Below are positions 41,739 to 51,318 of a DNA stretch of 64,000 bases, in pieces. The notes under the pieces are model-generated. The model was not told the DNA's origin. It saw only the letters and a program-made list of their open reading frames with translations, and did no database searches. Origin of the DNA: Diploptera punctata (lineage: Eukaryota; Arthropoda; Insecta; Blattodea; Blaberidae); assembly GCA_030220185.1 (NCBI GenBank), contig JASPKZ010004953.1, forward strand, positions 966,501-1,030,500, written 5' to 3'. The position numbers and the translations under genes were made by a program. The stretch's first letter is position 1; every line of letters starts with the position of its first letter.

Positions 41739-42285
41739 TATTAAAATATATATACAGTCAATATGCCCATTTCACCAATAAATATTTAAAATGGTCAACT
41801 AGTTTCTACAGCCAAGCTGTCATTCTCAAGACCAGATATTGACTGAAGACAATATAGATAAAAATAAAGATACAAATTCAGTTAAAAACAAACTACGTCA
41901 CATGACGCAATCATTCACAAGTGAAAGTAAAACATAATAAAACTAATCCTCTTTTTTATCAATTAGAGAAAAGAGGGGGCTGTACGAAATTTATAAAAAT
42001 AAGGATAAAATAATGAACAAAGACAAAGGCCCTATTCCGTACAGCCCCCTCTTTTCTCTAATTGATAAAAAAGAGGATTAGTTTTATTATGTTTTACTTT
42101 CACTTGTGAATGATTGCGTCATGTGACGTAGTTTGTTTTTAACTGAATTTGTATCTTTATTTTTATCTATATTGTCTTCAGTCAATATCTGGTCTTGAGA
42201 ATGACAGCTTGGCTGTAGAAACTAGTTGACCATTTTAAATATTTATTGGTGAAATGGGCATATTGACTGTATATATATTTTAATA
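41739..42285. mobile_element. 547-bp fold-back with about 248-bp near-perfect arms
   Basis: Arm 41739-41986 is the reverse complement of 42037-42285, with a 50-nt loop. Arms include CATATTGACTG, GCTTGGCTGTAGAAACTAGT and GACGTAGTTTG. ACTACTACAAT just outside each end suggests a target duplication. No protein coding; probably a further PLE-type terminus. Confidence 0.88.
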
Positions 42286-42309
42286 CTACTACAATCATTA
42301 GTAAATAAT

Positions 42310-42534
42310 AACACTATGAGGTTTAAGTTATGTAGATAGGAAATAACACTATGAGGTTCTTTAATATTGTTTATTTTTTATTATTTCACTCACCTCATAC
42401 TTCATATGAAGTATGAGGTGAGTGAAATAATAAAAAATAAACAATACTATGAGGTTTATTAATAATTTATGTTGAGTTGTTTTTGACTCACCTAGTGAAG
42501 TATGAGGTGAGTCGAAAACAACTCAACATAAATT
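42310..42534. mobile_element. PLE hairpin with a second PLE hairpin nested in its tail
   Basis: Outer duplication ATTAGTAAATAAT at 42297-42309 and 42535-42547. The inner element 42326-42445 is bounded by ACTATGAGGTTTA at 42313-42325 and 42446-42458. The inner copy is just tail plus inverted tail, meeting at ACTTCATATGAAGT. Confidence 0.93.
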
Positions 42535-42639
42535 ATTAGTAAATAATCCTAATTATTTTTCCTATTTCAAATTTTTTTCTAGTAATAACTTTTTTATATA
42601 TAATAATACCATATAAAAATAATTGAAGTAAATGGACAA

Positions 42640-42960
42640 ATTGTTCCGCACTGTAATCAAACGGTCTAAGGCATCCTGTCTTGGCACAGAGCTGTGGGGC
42701 ATATGCTAAACATGAGAAAGAAATTTTCTGTAGGAATTTCAGCCAGTATGAGACCAGTGCCTTCCCAGGATTGTCAGGAATTTGGGTAGCTACAATAAGT
42801 AGTGGGTTCAGGTTAAGAAAACTACTGGAGGACCCAACATGCTGACCATATGTCATCCATATACTGGCTGGATAATTGTTCACCTGTGTAAATGGCACGT
42901 GTGGAGATGAGCTCAGCAGCAAGTTGGTAGGCCAATGACCTAGTCCTATCGTGTCGTGGA
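42640..42960 (-). repeat. SINE-like interspersed repeat
   Basis: Same family as 23840-24150 (GCTGACCATATGTCATCCAT; GTAGGCCAATGACCTAG). Confidence 0.6.
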
Positions 42961-42998
42961 GTAAAAAAAGGTTGAACAAATTCTGTTTTATTTTCCAG

Positions 42999-43187
42999 GC
43001 ACATGCAGAGCAAAGGTGTATTACTCACTGATGGTTCAGAGAAAGGCAAACAAGGAAAAGGTGGTGCTAAAGCATTGATGAACACCATTGTTCAACTAAG
43101 AAAACTGTGCAATCATCCCTTCATGTTCCAGAATATTGAAGAGAAATACTGTGATCATGTAGGCTGTCAAACTGGTGTTGTGTCTGG
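42999..43187 (+). CDS. brm: brahma exon K: start of the helicase C-terminal region
   Basis: Acceptor TTCCAG and donor GTAAGT. It encodes [20 protein letters not shown], then [20 protein letters not shown], ending in a Cys/Gly-rich linker GCQTGVVSG. The [14 protein letters not shown] block is conserved in Snf2 ATPases. A 42-bp insertion starts about 15 bp after the donor. Confidence 0.97.
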
Positions 43188-43202
43188 GTAAGTTCTGTAT
43201 TA

Positions 43203-43244
43203 ATATTTAATGTTGAGTGATAAATTTAAAGTAAAAACATCAAC
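43203..43244 (+). mobile_element. 42-bp insertion next to the brahma exon K splice donor
   Basis: AAGTTCT(G/A)TATTA at 43190-43202 and 43245-43257. The insert ends AGTAAAAACATCAAC, resembling the tRNA-unit tail. Source uncertain. Confidence 0.55.
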
Positions 43245-43255
43245 AAGTTCTATAT

Positions 43256-43340
43256 TAAGTTATGTAGATAGGAAATAACACTATGAGGTTCTTTAATATT
43301 GTTTATTTTTTATCATTTCACTCACCTCATACTTCATATG
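43256..43340 (-). mobile_element. Solo PLE terminus
   Basis: AGTTATGTAGATAGG, ACACTATGAGGTTC, CACTCACCTCATACTTCAT: full-length tail of the 11262 family with nothing behind it. Confidence 0.85.
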
Positions 43341-43394
43341 TTTGATTGTGTTATCATGTGCTCTTCAGATTTTAATTTTAATCAGTATTACAAT

Positions 43395-44330
43395 GGGATA
43401 AGAATCAAATGAATCGTGAATTCTTCTTACTTCATACATCTATGTTTTTTTAACACAGAACTGCAGAAAAAAGCATCTTTTCCATCTTCAGCTGTTTTCA
43501 CAACTGTCAATGTTTTCTTTTGCTGGTAATTTTCTAACCTGTCATCTAATGTACTTTTGAAGAACTGTGTAATCAAACTTGGTTCGTCTGGAACCTCGAA
43601 GTTCATGGTTTTTTTAATGTATATCTTTTCCCAATCTGTTAATTCCAAAGGTGTAGATAGATGTTTCAAAGGTTTTGCTTCTTTTTCAATTCTATGATTC
43701 TCTAATAAACTATGTGCTGCTATAGCTGATTTTTCAATTTCACCATTTTTTATGTTTCTAAAGTGTTCTTTTTTGTGAGTGTCTTAAGTTCCTTTTTGTT
43801 TTTCCTGTATATACTTTATTGCAATCTTTGCAATTAATTTCATAAATACCAGATTTTTTAATGTCTGGGATGTTAACTTTTTTATTAGTTAACAGAAGAT
43901 TACCCAAGTTGAATTTGTTAATCGTAGCCAATGTTATATTAATTTTTTTTTAAATCTTTTGAAATTTGTTATGAACTTCTGGTTGGTAAGTAAATTTCTT
44001 GAATTTGTCATCTTTCTTGGAATTATACGTTGCAGAGTGGTGTATTCATGTAACCTTTATTTTGTTGTTTCAATTTCTTTAATTTCTTCTCTATTAAGTC
44101 TTCATCAAAACCATTTATTTTAGCTGTGTGTACAATATGATTATATTCATTCTCAAAATCCTCTACATTAAGTGGAATATTTATTAATCTGTGTAATAGA
44201 CTGTTGAAAATTGCATGTTCATGTGAAACATGATTAAAACATGATTTCCGATACTGCAGTTCTATGTTAAAAAAAGTAGATATATGAGGTAAGAAGAATT
44301 CACAATTAATTTGATTCTTATTAACCTTTA
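43395..44330 (-). pseudogene. PLE 3' part with inverted terminus, CACAGCACTGCAG family
   Basis: Minus strand: KHLSTPLELTDWEKIYIKKT then MNFEVPDEPSLITQFFKSTL; relic of GIY-YIG near 43850; HVSHEHAIFNSLLHRLINIP near 44220. The right inverted terminus (GATTTCCGATACTGCAGTTC; ATATGAGGTAAGAAG) runs into a TTAA where a piggyBac-like element is inserted; the tail resumes at 46217. Confidence 0.85.
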
Positions 44331-44686
44331 GAAGACTTGTGGGACATATTTGTCCCATGAAATGTAAAGCCCTAAAGGACTTAGTGGACATATTTGTCCC
44401 ATGATAACATTATTTCTTCGTAAAATTACAAAAATTCAGAAAATATTGTAAAGAAATTATTAGTGGCTCTAACCTATTGTGTTCCGATCAAGTATTCACA
44501 AAAAATAAAAAAAAACACATCAGGTGCCTTTTTTTTTTTACCCCTAATTTTTACATATTTTTCCCATGATAACATTATTTCTTTGTAAAATTATAAAAAT
44601 TCAGAAAATGTTGCAAGGAAGTTATTTGTGGTTCTAACCTATTGTGTTTTAGATCAAGTATTAATTTTTTTTTATTATTATTATTA

Positions 44687-45020
44687 GTCCACCGCTGTGG
44701 TCTCGAGGTAGCGTGCTGCCTTGTCACGCAGCGGGCCCGGGTTCGATCCCCGGTCGGAGCAGTTTTTCTGGGTGAGATTTTTATCGGGGTTTTTCCTCAT
44801 CTGTAAGACAAATGTCAGGAAAACTTTAAGGCCCAAACGGTCCCCGAAATCATATGGCCATCATCCTTACCATTATCATCATCATCATCCTTCACCGGTG
44901 TGGAAAGCAACGGGAAGCTACCACACCTACACAATTCCCTAGTAAAGCTGCAAGCACAGCATGAAAATGCTATGATTGCAATGAAGGACCTGCCTTCGGG
45001 CAGAATTACTATGGATGGAT
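44687..45020 (+). mobile_element. SINE of the GTCCACCGCTGTGG family, full length
   Basis: Head GTCCACCGCTGTGGTCTCGA, B box GGTTCGATCCC, end GCAGAATTACTATGGATGG. Confidence 0.92.
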
Positions 45021-45049
45021 TATTATTATTCCGGCTTTTATAATGAATA

Positions 45050-45290
45050 TACTTTTTTCCGGTACCCATGTTCACAGTTAACTACACATTTGTTTCAACA
45101 CATTTTTCCATTCCTGTCTGTGCATCCATATATCTTCTTCTATTTCCCATTCCTTCTTAGCTTCATTGATTCCCTGAATCCACGTAATAGTTGGTCTACC
45201 CTTCTTTATCCTTCCCTATGGTTCCCAATCCATGATTATCTTAGGTAGTCTTCCTTCTTCCATTCTTCTAATGTATCCGTACCAATTCAA
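45050..45290 (-). mobile_element. LINE C-terminal fragment
   Basis: Reverse strand: WYGYIRRMEEGRLPKIIMDW and GRIKKGRPTITWIQGINEA, a typical non-LTR C-terminus with stops. Confidence 0.65.
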
Positions 45291-45388
45291 GTATTCATAA
45301 AAAATATAAAAAAAACATGTGGTGTCTTTTCCACCCCTAATTTTGTATTTAAATTATAATGAGTTAACATGGTAAATATCTTGTTAGT

Positions 45389-45608
45389 TTTTAATGTTAA
45401 TATTATTAGTTTTTAAACATCTTAATGATGGACAAATTATATTTGAAAAGAAAAATATACGCCTAGACTGGGGTTTGAACCCAGGACCTTTGACTATCTA
45501 TGTCAATGCTCTTCCATCTAAGCTACCTAGGGCTCCAATCTAAATGCGTATTTTTCTCTTATACATAGTCAAACCGCAGTCTAGGCGTATATTTTTCTTT
45601 TCAATTAT
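45389..45608 (-). mobile_element. tRNA unit with fold-back end; 13-bp target duplication
   Basis: ATATCTTGTTAGT at 45376-45388 and 45609-45621. Minus tRNA core about 45460-45535; the right end turns back within the T arm (CAAACCGCAGTCTAGGCGTA) and ends TTTTTCTTTTCAAT. Confidence 0.9.
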
Positions 45609-46216
45609 ATATCTTGTTAGTATTTATTTTTAAAAAATATCTGATATGCTACTCACATTATTTTAATAATCCAGGATGCCATATACGTGAAGCCATTATA
45701 TGTTAAAAAACAAACCACAGTCTACAGTTACTAATTCAAGACTGAATGTTATAAGGTTTGCTAAGGTTTGAGTGCCACAGAAAAAAAAAAATGTGCTGAT
45801 AACTCTGTCGGCAACAAGGCAGGGTACTCATGTGTATGCTTTCAAAGCAGATTTTTCATGGCACACCTGTTCCAACTACGTCATCAAATCCCTCTTGCAA
45901 GAGTACAGTCGCCTTCAAATCATAAACTGAACCCGTTATAAAGTCAAACCAAAAAATATAGACCTCGCAAATAAATTTTAACTTTTAATAATGAAATTGT
46001 CTATTGTATGTAAAAATTAAACATTTCATTGAATAATACACTCCTTTATGAATGAAATAAAAGTTATTTTATACTTATATCTCTTATAGTTTATCGTAAA
46101 CAATTATTTTTGTTAGTATGCGCTCTCTACCATCCATTTAATATCATGGACTGGGATTTAAATTCCGTCCTGCAGTTCATGCGGTATTTTTAAATACCCC
46201 GGAATATAAAGGTTAA

Positions 46217-46260
46217 GAAAACGTCATAATGTAAGAAATTCCCAAATTTATTATATTACT
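46217..46260 (+). mobile_element. Continuation of the PLE tail split by the piggyBac-like element
   Basis: AAAACGTCATAATGTAAGAA then TTCCCAAATTTATTATATTA; same tail as 30125 and 32845. Confidence 0.8.
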
Positions 46261-46265
46261 TACAA

Positions 46266-46415
46266 TGGGAAGTAATACTATGAGGTATTTACAATTTATA
46301 TAATGAATCAGAGAAAACTTTTTAAATCTCACTTCATAAAATTGGGTGATTTTCACAAGACCGGTTTCTGGAATGTTGTCAAAGTTTAAGTGCTGTAGTG
46401 ATTTATAGAAGAATA
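46266..46415 (-). mobile_element. PLE terminus, ATTGGGTGATTTTCAC family
   Basis: ATGGGAAGTAATACTATGAG, ATCTCACTTCATAAAATTGG, ACAAGACCGGTTTCTGGAAT. A copy in the other orientation is at about 62095-62280. Confidence 0.65.
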
Positions 46416-46432
46416 AAGATATATTGGATTTA

Positions 46433-46936
46433 ATAATTAAATTAATGTTTTTATTACCTCACCTCATATCCTTTTTCTTCTATACTGCAGTTTCGGAGCT
46501 TATCTCCATCGTCAGTAGCCTCTGGTCGACCGGTGTTATGTCGTTTCTTGGCGGTTTCCTTCTTACTTCTATCGGTGGACCGATGAACCTCTGGATCAGG
46601 TCAAAATTTGCGGGAGTTTCAAAATTCATGAGTTTGTCTTTTTTTGTGTTCTTTTTTTTGGAAAAATCCATATCCAAAAAAAAACAAAAAAGACAAACTC
46701 ATGAATTTTGAAACTCCCGCAAATTTTGACCTGATCCAGAGGTTCATTGGTCCACCGATAGAAGTAAGAAGGAACCGCCAAGAAACGACATAACACCGGT
46801 CGACCAGAGGCTACTGACGATGGAGATAAGCTCCGAAACTGCAGTATAGAAGAAAAAGGATATGAGGTGAGGTAATAAAAACATTAATTTAATTATTAAA
46901 TTAAACCTCATAGTGTTCTTTCCCTGTGAAAGTTAA
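46433..46936. mobile_element. PLE fold-back with 14-bp target duplication and canonical hammerhead cores
   Basis: ATATATTGGATTTA at 46419-46432 and 46937-46950. Arms of about 240 bp encode MNFETPANFDLIQRFIGPPI on minus and its inverse. Cores CTGACGA, GGAG/CTCC, GAAA, CTGCAG lie at 46484-46515 (minus) and 46814-46844 (plus). Right end long tail ACCTCATAGTGTTCTTTCCC. Confidence 0.93.
46814..46844 (+). ncRNA. Hammerhead-ribozyme-like core
   Basis: CTGACGA, U, stem II GGAG/CTCC with loop ATAAG, GAAA, CTGCAG; its mirror is at 46484-46515 on the minus strand. Confidence 0.65.
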
Positions 46937-47119
46937 ATATATTGGATTTACTCACATTTCAATGTATTCATTTAAATGATATTCATTTAAATCCACAAAA
47001 ACATTCTTCACATTCTGCAAGTGTCTATGGAATCGTGTACCACATCCATACCAGAGAAAAATTTACTAATATAATTTGGTACACAAAGTGTTCGTAAACT
47101 ACATGAAAGTAGGAAACCA

Positions 47120-47320
47120 GCATATATTTATATATATATATGAATATGAACGTTTTCTTCGGTTTTCCGCGTCTTGAATTCAAGTTTGGCCACTGATTCC
47201 AATGCTTCAGCATGATCCCACATGTCGGAATCAGTGGTCAGAGGCCAAACTTGAATCCAAGATGCAGAAAACCCAAGAAAACTTTCATATTCATACTCAT
47301 CCGTGAAAATCTGCAACATA
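47120..47320. repeat. Fold-back of unknown family
   Basis: ATGAATATGAACGTTTTCTT, CAAGTTTGGCCACTGATTCC and the inverse GGAATCAGTGG, GGCCAAACTTGAATCCAAGA, GAAAACTTTCATATTCAT; arms about 75 bp with mismatches. Confidence 0.7.
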
Positions 47321-47343
47321 ATATATATATATATATATATATA

Positions 47344-47912
47344 AGAAGGGCTTAGGGCAATAAAATGATAAGCCACATATTGTATTTGAAGAGAAAAATT
47401 ATACTCTCAGGCGGGGTTTGAACCCAGGACCTTTGGCTTTCTAGGGTTCAAACCTCAGTCTGAGCGTATAATTTTTCCTTATATCTCAGAAAGAACAATA
47501 TGTGACTTGATGTTTTTATTATTGATTTAACGCTTCTCACTGAAGGAAAAGTTATATTTGAAGAGAAAATGTATACGCCAGACTAAGGTTTGAACCCTAG
47601 AAAGCCAAAGGTCCTGGATTCAAACTCCATCTGAGAGTATAATTTTTCCTTCAGTGAAAAGTGTTAAATTAATAATAAAAACATCAAGTCACATATTGTT
47701 CTTTCTGAGATATAAGGATTTTAATATTTCAAAAAATTATAAATACTAATTGTACAGTATTGTTGTTAATACATGTCTATATGTTTAACTCCTCACTAGC
47801 ACACTTATAAATTATTTCATGGATATTTCAATACATCTAATTTGTTATCATTATAATAAATGATATTTCTTAACAGAATGTGGCTTATCATGTTACTCCC
47901 CTAAGCCCTTCA
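47344..47912. mobile_element. TIR element (AGAAGGGCTTAGGG) interrupted by a tRNA-unit insertion
   Basis: TA at 47342-47343 and 47913-47914. Ends AGAAGGGCTTAGGG...ATGATAAGCCACAT and the inverse ATGTGGCTTATCATG...CTAAGCCCTTCA. A paralogue starts near 57703 and lacks the insertion. No coding content. Confidence 0.8.
47384..47689. mobile_element. tRNA-half units inserted in the TIR element; 10-bp target duplication
   Basis: CACATATTGT at 47374-47383 and 47690-47699. Contains two T-arm hairpins (about 47400-47470 and 47575-47640) and, between them, an inverted copy of the family tail plus flanking target sequence (TATCTCAGAAAGAACAATAT). Ends AATAATAAAAACATC. Confidence 0.85.
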
Positions 47913-47954
47913 TATATATGTGTGTATATATATATATATATTTTTTTTTTTAAA

Positions 47955-48250
47955 GTGATCCCACAACAGACCTTAGGAGGCCCTTGGGGTAGTAGGAGGT
48001 TAAGGCTCCCACTTTTTCTAGACAATCGGCACTTTATGTCAGCCGGGTTGTCAGCCCTGCGTGACGGCCGCCTTTACCCCAGAACAAGCGTCTGGTACTC
48101 ATTTCAGTTAGAGGCTGAGTCGACCCCAGGGCCATAGTGCTGCCAGAGGGTTTGGGTCAGTTTAAAAATCCTGACCCCAACGGGACTTGAACCCTCGACC
48201 CTCCGGCTTGTAGCTCAGTGCCTTAACCACTATGCTAAGGCGTGCCCCCT
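47955..48250 (-). mobile_element. SINE, tRNA head at right
   Basis: Head 48248-48175 (minus; CTTAGCATAGTGGTTAAGGC; GAGGGTTCAAGTCCCG), body with GTACCAGACGC and CTAGAAAAAGTGGGAGCC. Bordered by (TA)n runs. Confidence 0.88.
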
Positions 48251-48280
48251 ATATATATATATATATTTATTTATTTATTA

Positions 48281-48940
48281 TGAGTTAGTTATTTTGATTC
48301 ACCTCATATTTTTTTGATATTCTGCAGACTACAGTTCTGTCGCATCTATGCAACATTGTCAATGCATTCTAACTGTTGTATATGCGGTTGTTGTCCTGTA
48401 GGTTGATTTCTGTGCCCTCTGTTGTCTGACCAATGAACTTCCAAATCAAATTTTTTTTTCCTTTTCCCCGGGAATTTCAAAATTCATAGTTTGCTCCTTA
48501 TTCTTGTGGATGTAAATTTTCTCCCAAACTGTGAGTTCCTTACATTTATTTGTTTCAGTAATTAGGCCCTTGTTACTATTCTGTGTTCTTCTGACCATGC
48601 ATGTGCAGCTATTGCAGACTTTACTATTTCCCTATTTTTAACATTTCTAAGGTGTTCTTTCAATATTGTATTCAAATTCCTTTTTGTTTTTCCTATGTAT
48701 ATTTTTTCACAATCTTTACAATCAATTTGATAAATCCCTGATTTGTTGCCATCATCAATCTATTCATTTTTGTTGGTTTTAATTAATTAATTCAAACAAC
48801 AGTTAGAATGCACTGACAATGTTGCATAGATGTATTGAGACTATAGTCTGCAGAATATAAAAAAAGATATGCAATGAATTAAAATAACTGACTCATAATA
48901 ATTAAAAGAAACCTCATAGTGATATTTTGTACAAATATTA
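48281..48940. mobile_element. PLE with inverted terminus, GTCTGCAGAATAT family
   Basis: Left: ATTCACCTCATATTTTTTTG, ACATTGTCAATGCATTCTAA; minus coding relics (MNFEIP near 48490, GIY-YIG relic near 48740). Right inverted arm from 48790 (CAACAGTTAGAATGCACTGA) to GAAACCTCATAGTGATATTT. Confidence 0.85.
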
Positions 48941-49039
48941 AATATATGTGTGTATGTATATGTATATATGTATACATACACACCTATTGTGTCTGGAAAA
49001 GGATGATCTAATATCAAAATATTGGAGATCAAAGAAGAA

Positions 49040-49190
49040 AATAATTTTATTAAGATTAAATCACCTCATATTTTGTTTTATCACCTAGATATGTTTTGGT
49101 GAATATCGTCACCAATCTCATGTAATAACTGACAAGTTGAATTTATTTTGGTGAATAGTCGGATATTATTGACCTTTTATATGAAAAAAA
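49040..49190. mobile_element. PLE terminal pieces
   Basis: AAATCACCTCATATTTTGTT and AAAATCACTATGAGGTTT; the middle (ATGTTTTGGTGAATATCGTC) is a unique family. Confidence 0.5.
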
Positions 49191-49425
49191 TCACTATGAG
49201 GTTTAACTTAAGATTTAATTAAAATGCTTCATACCTCTCTTCATATCCAGTCTTCTAAGTAGACCGCGTTTTCAAAGCCTCGGTGGCTTCATCTTTAGTT
49301 CTCTTGTCAACAAGAAAGTACTGAAGATGAAGTCGCCACGGCTTTGAAATCATGATCTTCTTAGAAGACTGGGTATGAGGTGAGGTATGAAGCATTTTAA
49401 TTTAATTCTTAGTCTGATATTAGTT
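49190..49425. mobile_element. PLE fold-back, CTGAAGATGAAG family
   Basis: Left TCACTATGAGGTTTAACTTA and TCATATCCAGTCTTCTAAG; right AAAGTACTGAAGATGAAGTC, GAAATCATG and GGGTATGAGGTGAGG. The left core has CTAAAGATG, so it is mutated. Confidence 0.85.
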
Positions 49426-49792
49426 TAGAATAATGAAGATGTTCACTGAAATATATCCAGGTGAGGTGTATATTTCAAATTCAATCTCTTAATAAATTGC
49501 CTCAAAATGTAACATACTATCAGTTTTGTTGATAATAACTTTATTGTTAAACCAAAAGCTTTAGATAGGCATATATATACAGGGTGATTACAAATGATTG
49601 GAGCGATTTCATGATTTATGGTAGCTGTAGTATTCGACATATTTTCACGAACTTTTACAGATACATAGAGCAACTTCCCAGGTTTTTTTTTGAGATGTTA
49701 CAGGTGCTCCATATGCTCCCCCTTGGTGATTCTGCAGATATCAAGTCTGTAATCAAGTTCGTCCCATACTCGACGTAACATGTCCCTATTAA

Positions 49793-50012
49793 CCCTTAAA
49801 TTAAAAATGTATCTTATTGGATACGTTGATTTCATGTATTTAATATAGTTTTTAGATTCAACAGAAAAACAAACGAGAAAAATTAATTAAATTTATGTCA
49901 AATTACGCAATAATGTATAATAATAACATAGTTTTATATGAATTTATTTTCCTTGCGGTCCGGAACATTTAAATAATTGGCACGAGAAAATATTGTATTG
50001 GCAATTTAAGGG
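49793..50012. mobile_element. 220-bp piggyBac-like MITE inside the transposase
   Basis: TTAA at 49789-49792 and 50013-50016. Termini CCCTTAAATT and inverse AATTTAAGGG. Very AT-rich with no coding content. Removing it with one TTAA restores the host transposase frame. Confidence 0.92.
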
Positions 50013-50974
50013 TTAATTTGTTCAAAGGCATTGATTATGCGAGCTCGCAGTTCTGGTAAGTCTACTGGTAAAGGAGGCACAAACACTGAATCTTTCACAT
50101 ACCCCCAAACAAAAAAATCGCACGGCGTCAAATCGGGGGAGCGTGGAGGCCATGACAACAATTTCTGATCATTCTCTCCACTGCGACCGATCCATCGGTT
50201 TGGCAATCTCATGTTTAAAAATTCACGAACATCGTGATGGAAGTGTGGTGGAGCACCATCCTGCTGGTAGATGAAGGTCTCACTGTCGGTCGTCAGCTGC
50301 GGCATGAGCCAATTTTCCAGCATGTCCAGGTACACGTGTCCTGTAACGTTCTGCTCGCAGAAGAAAAAAGGGCCATAAACTTTGAACTGAGAAACCGCAC
50401 AGAACACACTAACTTTTGGGGAGTCGCGAATGTGCTGCACAATAACGCGGGGATTTTCTGTGCCCCAGATTCGCACATTGTGTTTGTTCACTTTGCCATT
50501 CACAAAGAATGTTGCTTCGTCACTGAAGACAAGTTTCTCACAAAAACCATCCTCATCCATAAACTGCTGCATTTGTGTACAAAATTCAAACCGACTCACT
50601 TTGTCAATGGGCGTAAGGGCTTGTAGAAATTGCAAGTGGTAAGGTTTATGCTTCAATCTTTTCCGCAAGATCTTCCAAACGGTCGGTTGTGGAATGTTCA
50701 GCTCTCTGCTCGCTTTTCGTGTTGATTTCTGTGGGCTACGTGTGAAACTCATCCGCACACTCTCAACCTTTTCTTCACTCACTGAAGGACGACCCGTTGA
50801 TTTCCTTTTACAGAGGCATCCTGTAGCTTTAAATTGCGCATACCATCGCCGAATGGAGTTGGCACTCGGTGCATCTTTCTCGAACTTCGTTCTGAAGTGT
50901 CGTTGCACAGTTATCACAGATTGAGTTGAATGAAATTCAAGCACAGCATATGCTTTCTCCTCGCCTGTCGCCAT
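50006..50974 (-). CDS. DDE transposase, 322 codons before the MITE
   Basis: N-terminal HTH pair (EKAYAVLEFHSTQSVITVQR; PSANSIRRWYAQFKATG; STGRPSVSEEKVESVRMSF; PQPTVWKILRKRLKHKPYHL), then catalytic regions VFSDEATFFVNGKVNKHNVR, YQQDGAPPHFHHDVREFLN and SWPPRSPDLTPCDFFVWGYV (third acidic residue in SPDLTPCDFF). No internal stop before the MITE. Beyond it the same frame would continue (NRDMLRRVWDELDYRLDICR) to a stop near 49697, so only the insertion breaks it. Confidence 0.92.
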   Translation of the reverse strand: MATGEEKAYAVLEFHSTQSVITVQRHFRTKFEKDAPSANSIRRWYAQFKATGCLCKRKSTGRPSVSEEKVESVRMSFTRSPQKSTRKASRELNIPQPTVWKILRKRLKHKPYHLQFLQALTPIDKVSRFEFCTQMQQFMDEDGFCEKLVFSDEATFFVNGKVNKHNVRIWGTENPRVIVQHIRDSPKVSVFCAVSQFKVYGPFFFCEQNVTGHVYLDMLENWLMPQLTTDSETFIYQQDGAPPHFHHDVREFLNMRLPNRWIGRSGENDQKLLSWPPRSPDLTPCDFFVWGYVKDSVFVPPLPVDLPELRARIINAFEQINP

Positions 50975-51150
50975 CTTTGATAACTGCTGCGCTCTCTCGG
51001 TTTAAAGCGTGAAACACGGCTGCGAGAGAAAACAAAAAAAAACCTTATGAGTTTTTATACATAACTTTAAAGTTCTGTGAAGATATGTCAAATAAGATCG
51101 CTACAATAAAATCATGAAATCGCTCCAATCATTTGTAATCACCGTGTATA

Positions 51151-51290
51151 TTATATTATTTTTGATCTGGACATCTTACCTCAATATTAATGTTGATTTG
51201 TTCTTGGACATGTTTCAAAACAACATTAATATTGAGGTAAGATGTCCAGACCAAAAATAATATAATTAAAATAACCTCAAAATATAACTT
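51151..51290. mobile_element. PLE fold-back adjoining the mariner end
   Basis: TTTGATCTGGACATCTTACC, AATATTAATGTTGATTTG, CATGTTTCAAAACAACATTA and its inverse; long tail TAACCTCAAAATATAACTTC on the right. Confidence 0.82.
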
Positions 51291-51318
51291 CCTAAAATTA
51301 AATATTATATATATACAC

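Larger units (their letters stand above)
44335..46212. mobile_element. piggyBac-like non-autonomous element inserted in a PLE tail
   Basis: TTAA at 44331-44334 and 46213-46216; termini CCTTTA inverted. After removal, the PLE tail reads TTCTTATTAAGAAAACGTCA without a break. The left part has a repeated GGACATATTTGTCCCATGA. No transposase was recognised. Contains a SINE (44687-45020), a LINE piece (45050-45290) and a tRNA unit (45389-45608). Confidence 0.8.
49580..51146 (-). mobile_element. Tc1/mariner-superfamily transposon with TIRs, split by a piggyBac-like MITE
   Basis: TA borders 49578-49579 and 51147-51148. TIRs CAGGGTGATTACAAATGATT and, inverted, CACGGTGATTACAAATGATT, extending about 35 bp. 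The single transposase ORF fills most of the minus strand. Confidence 0.94.

Noticed and set aside
41739..42285. Possibility that the large palindrome is an assembly artefact only
   Set aside because: Not adopted as the main call, because duplicated ACTACTACAAT outside both arms and a unique 50-nt loop fit a real insertion. It still needs raw reads.
50234..50924. Plus-strand frames of 130, 76 and 70 codons
   Set aside because: Antisense shadows of the transposase ORF on the minus strand.
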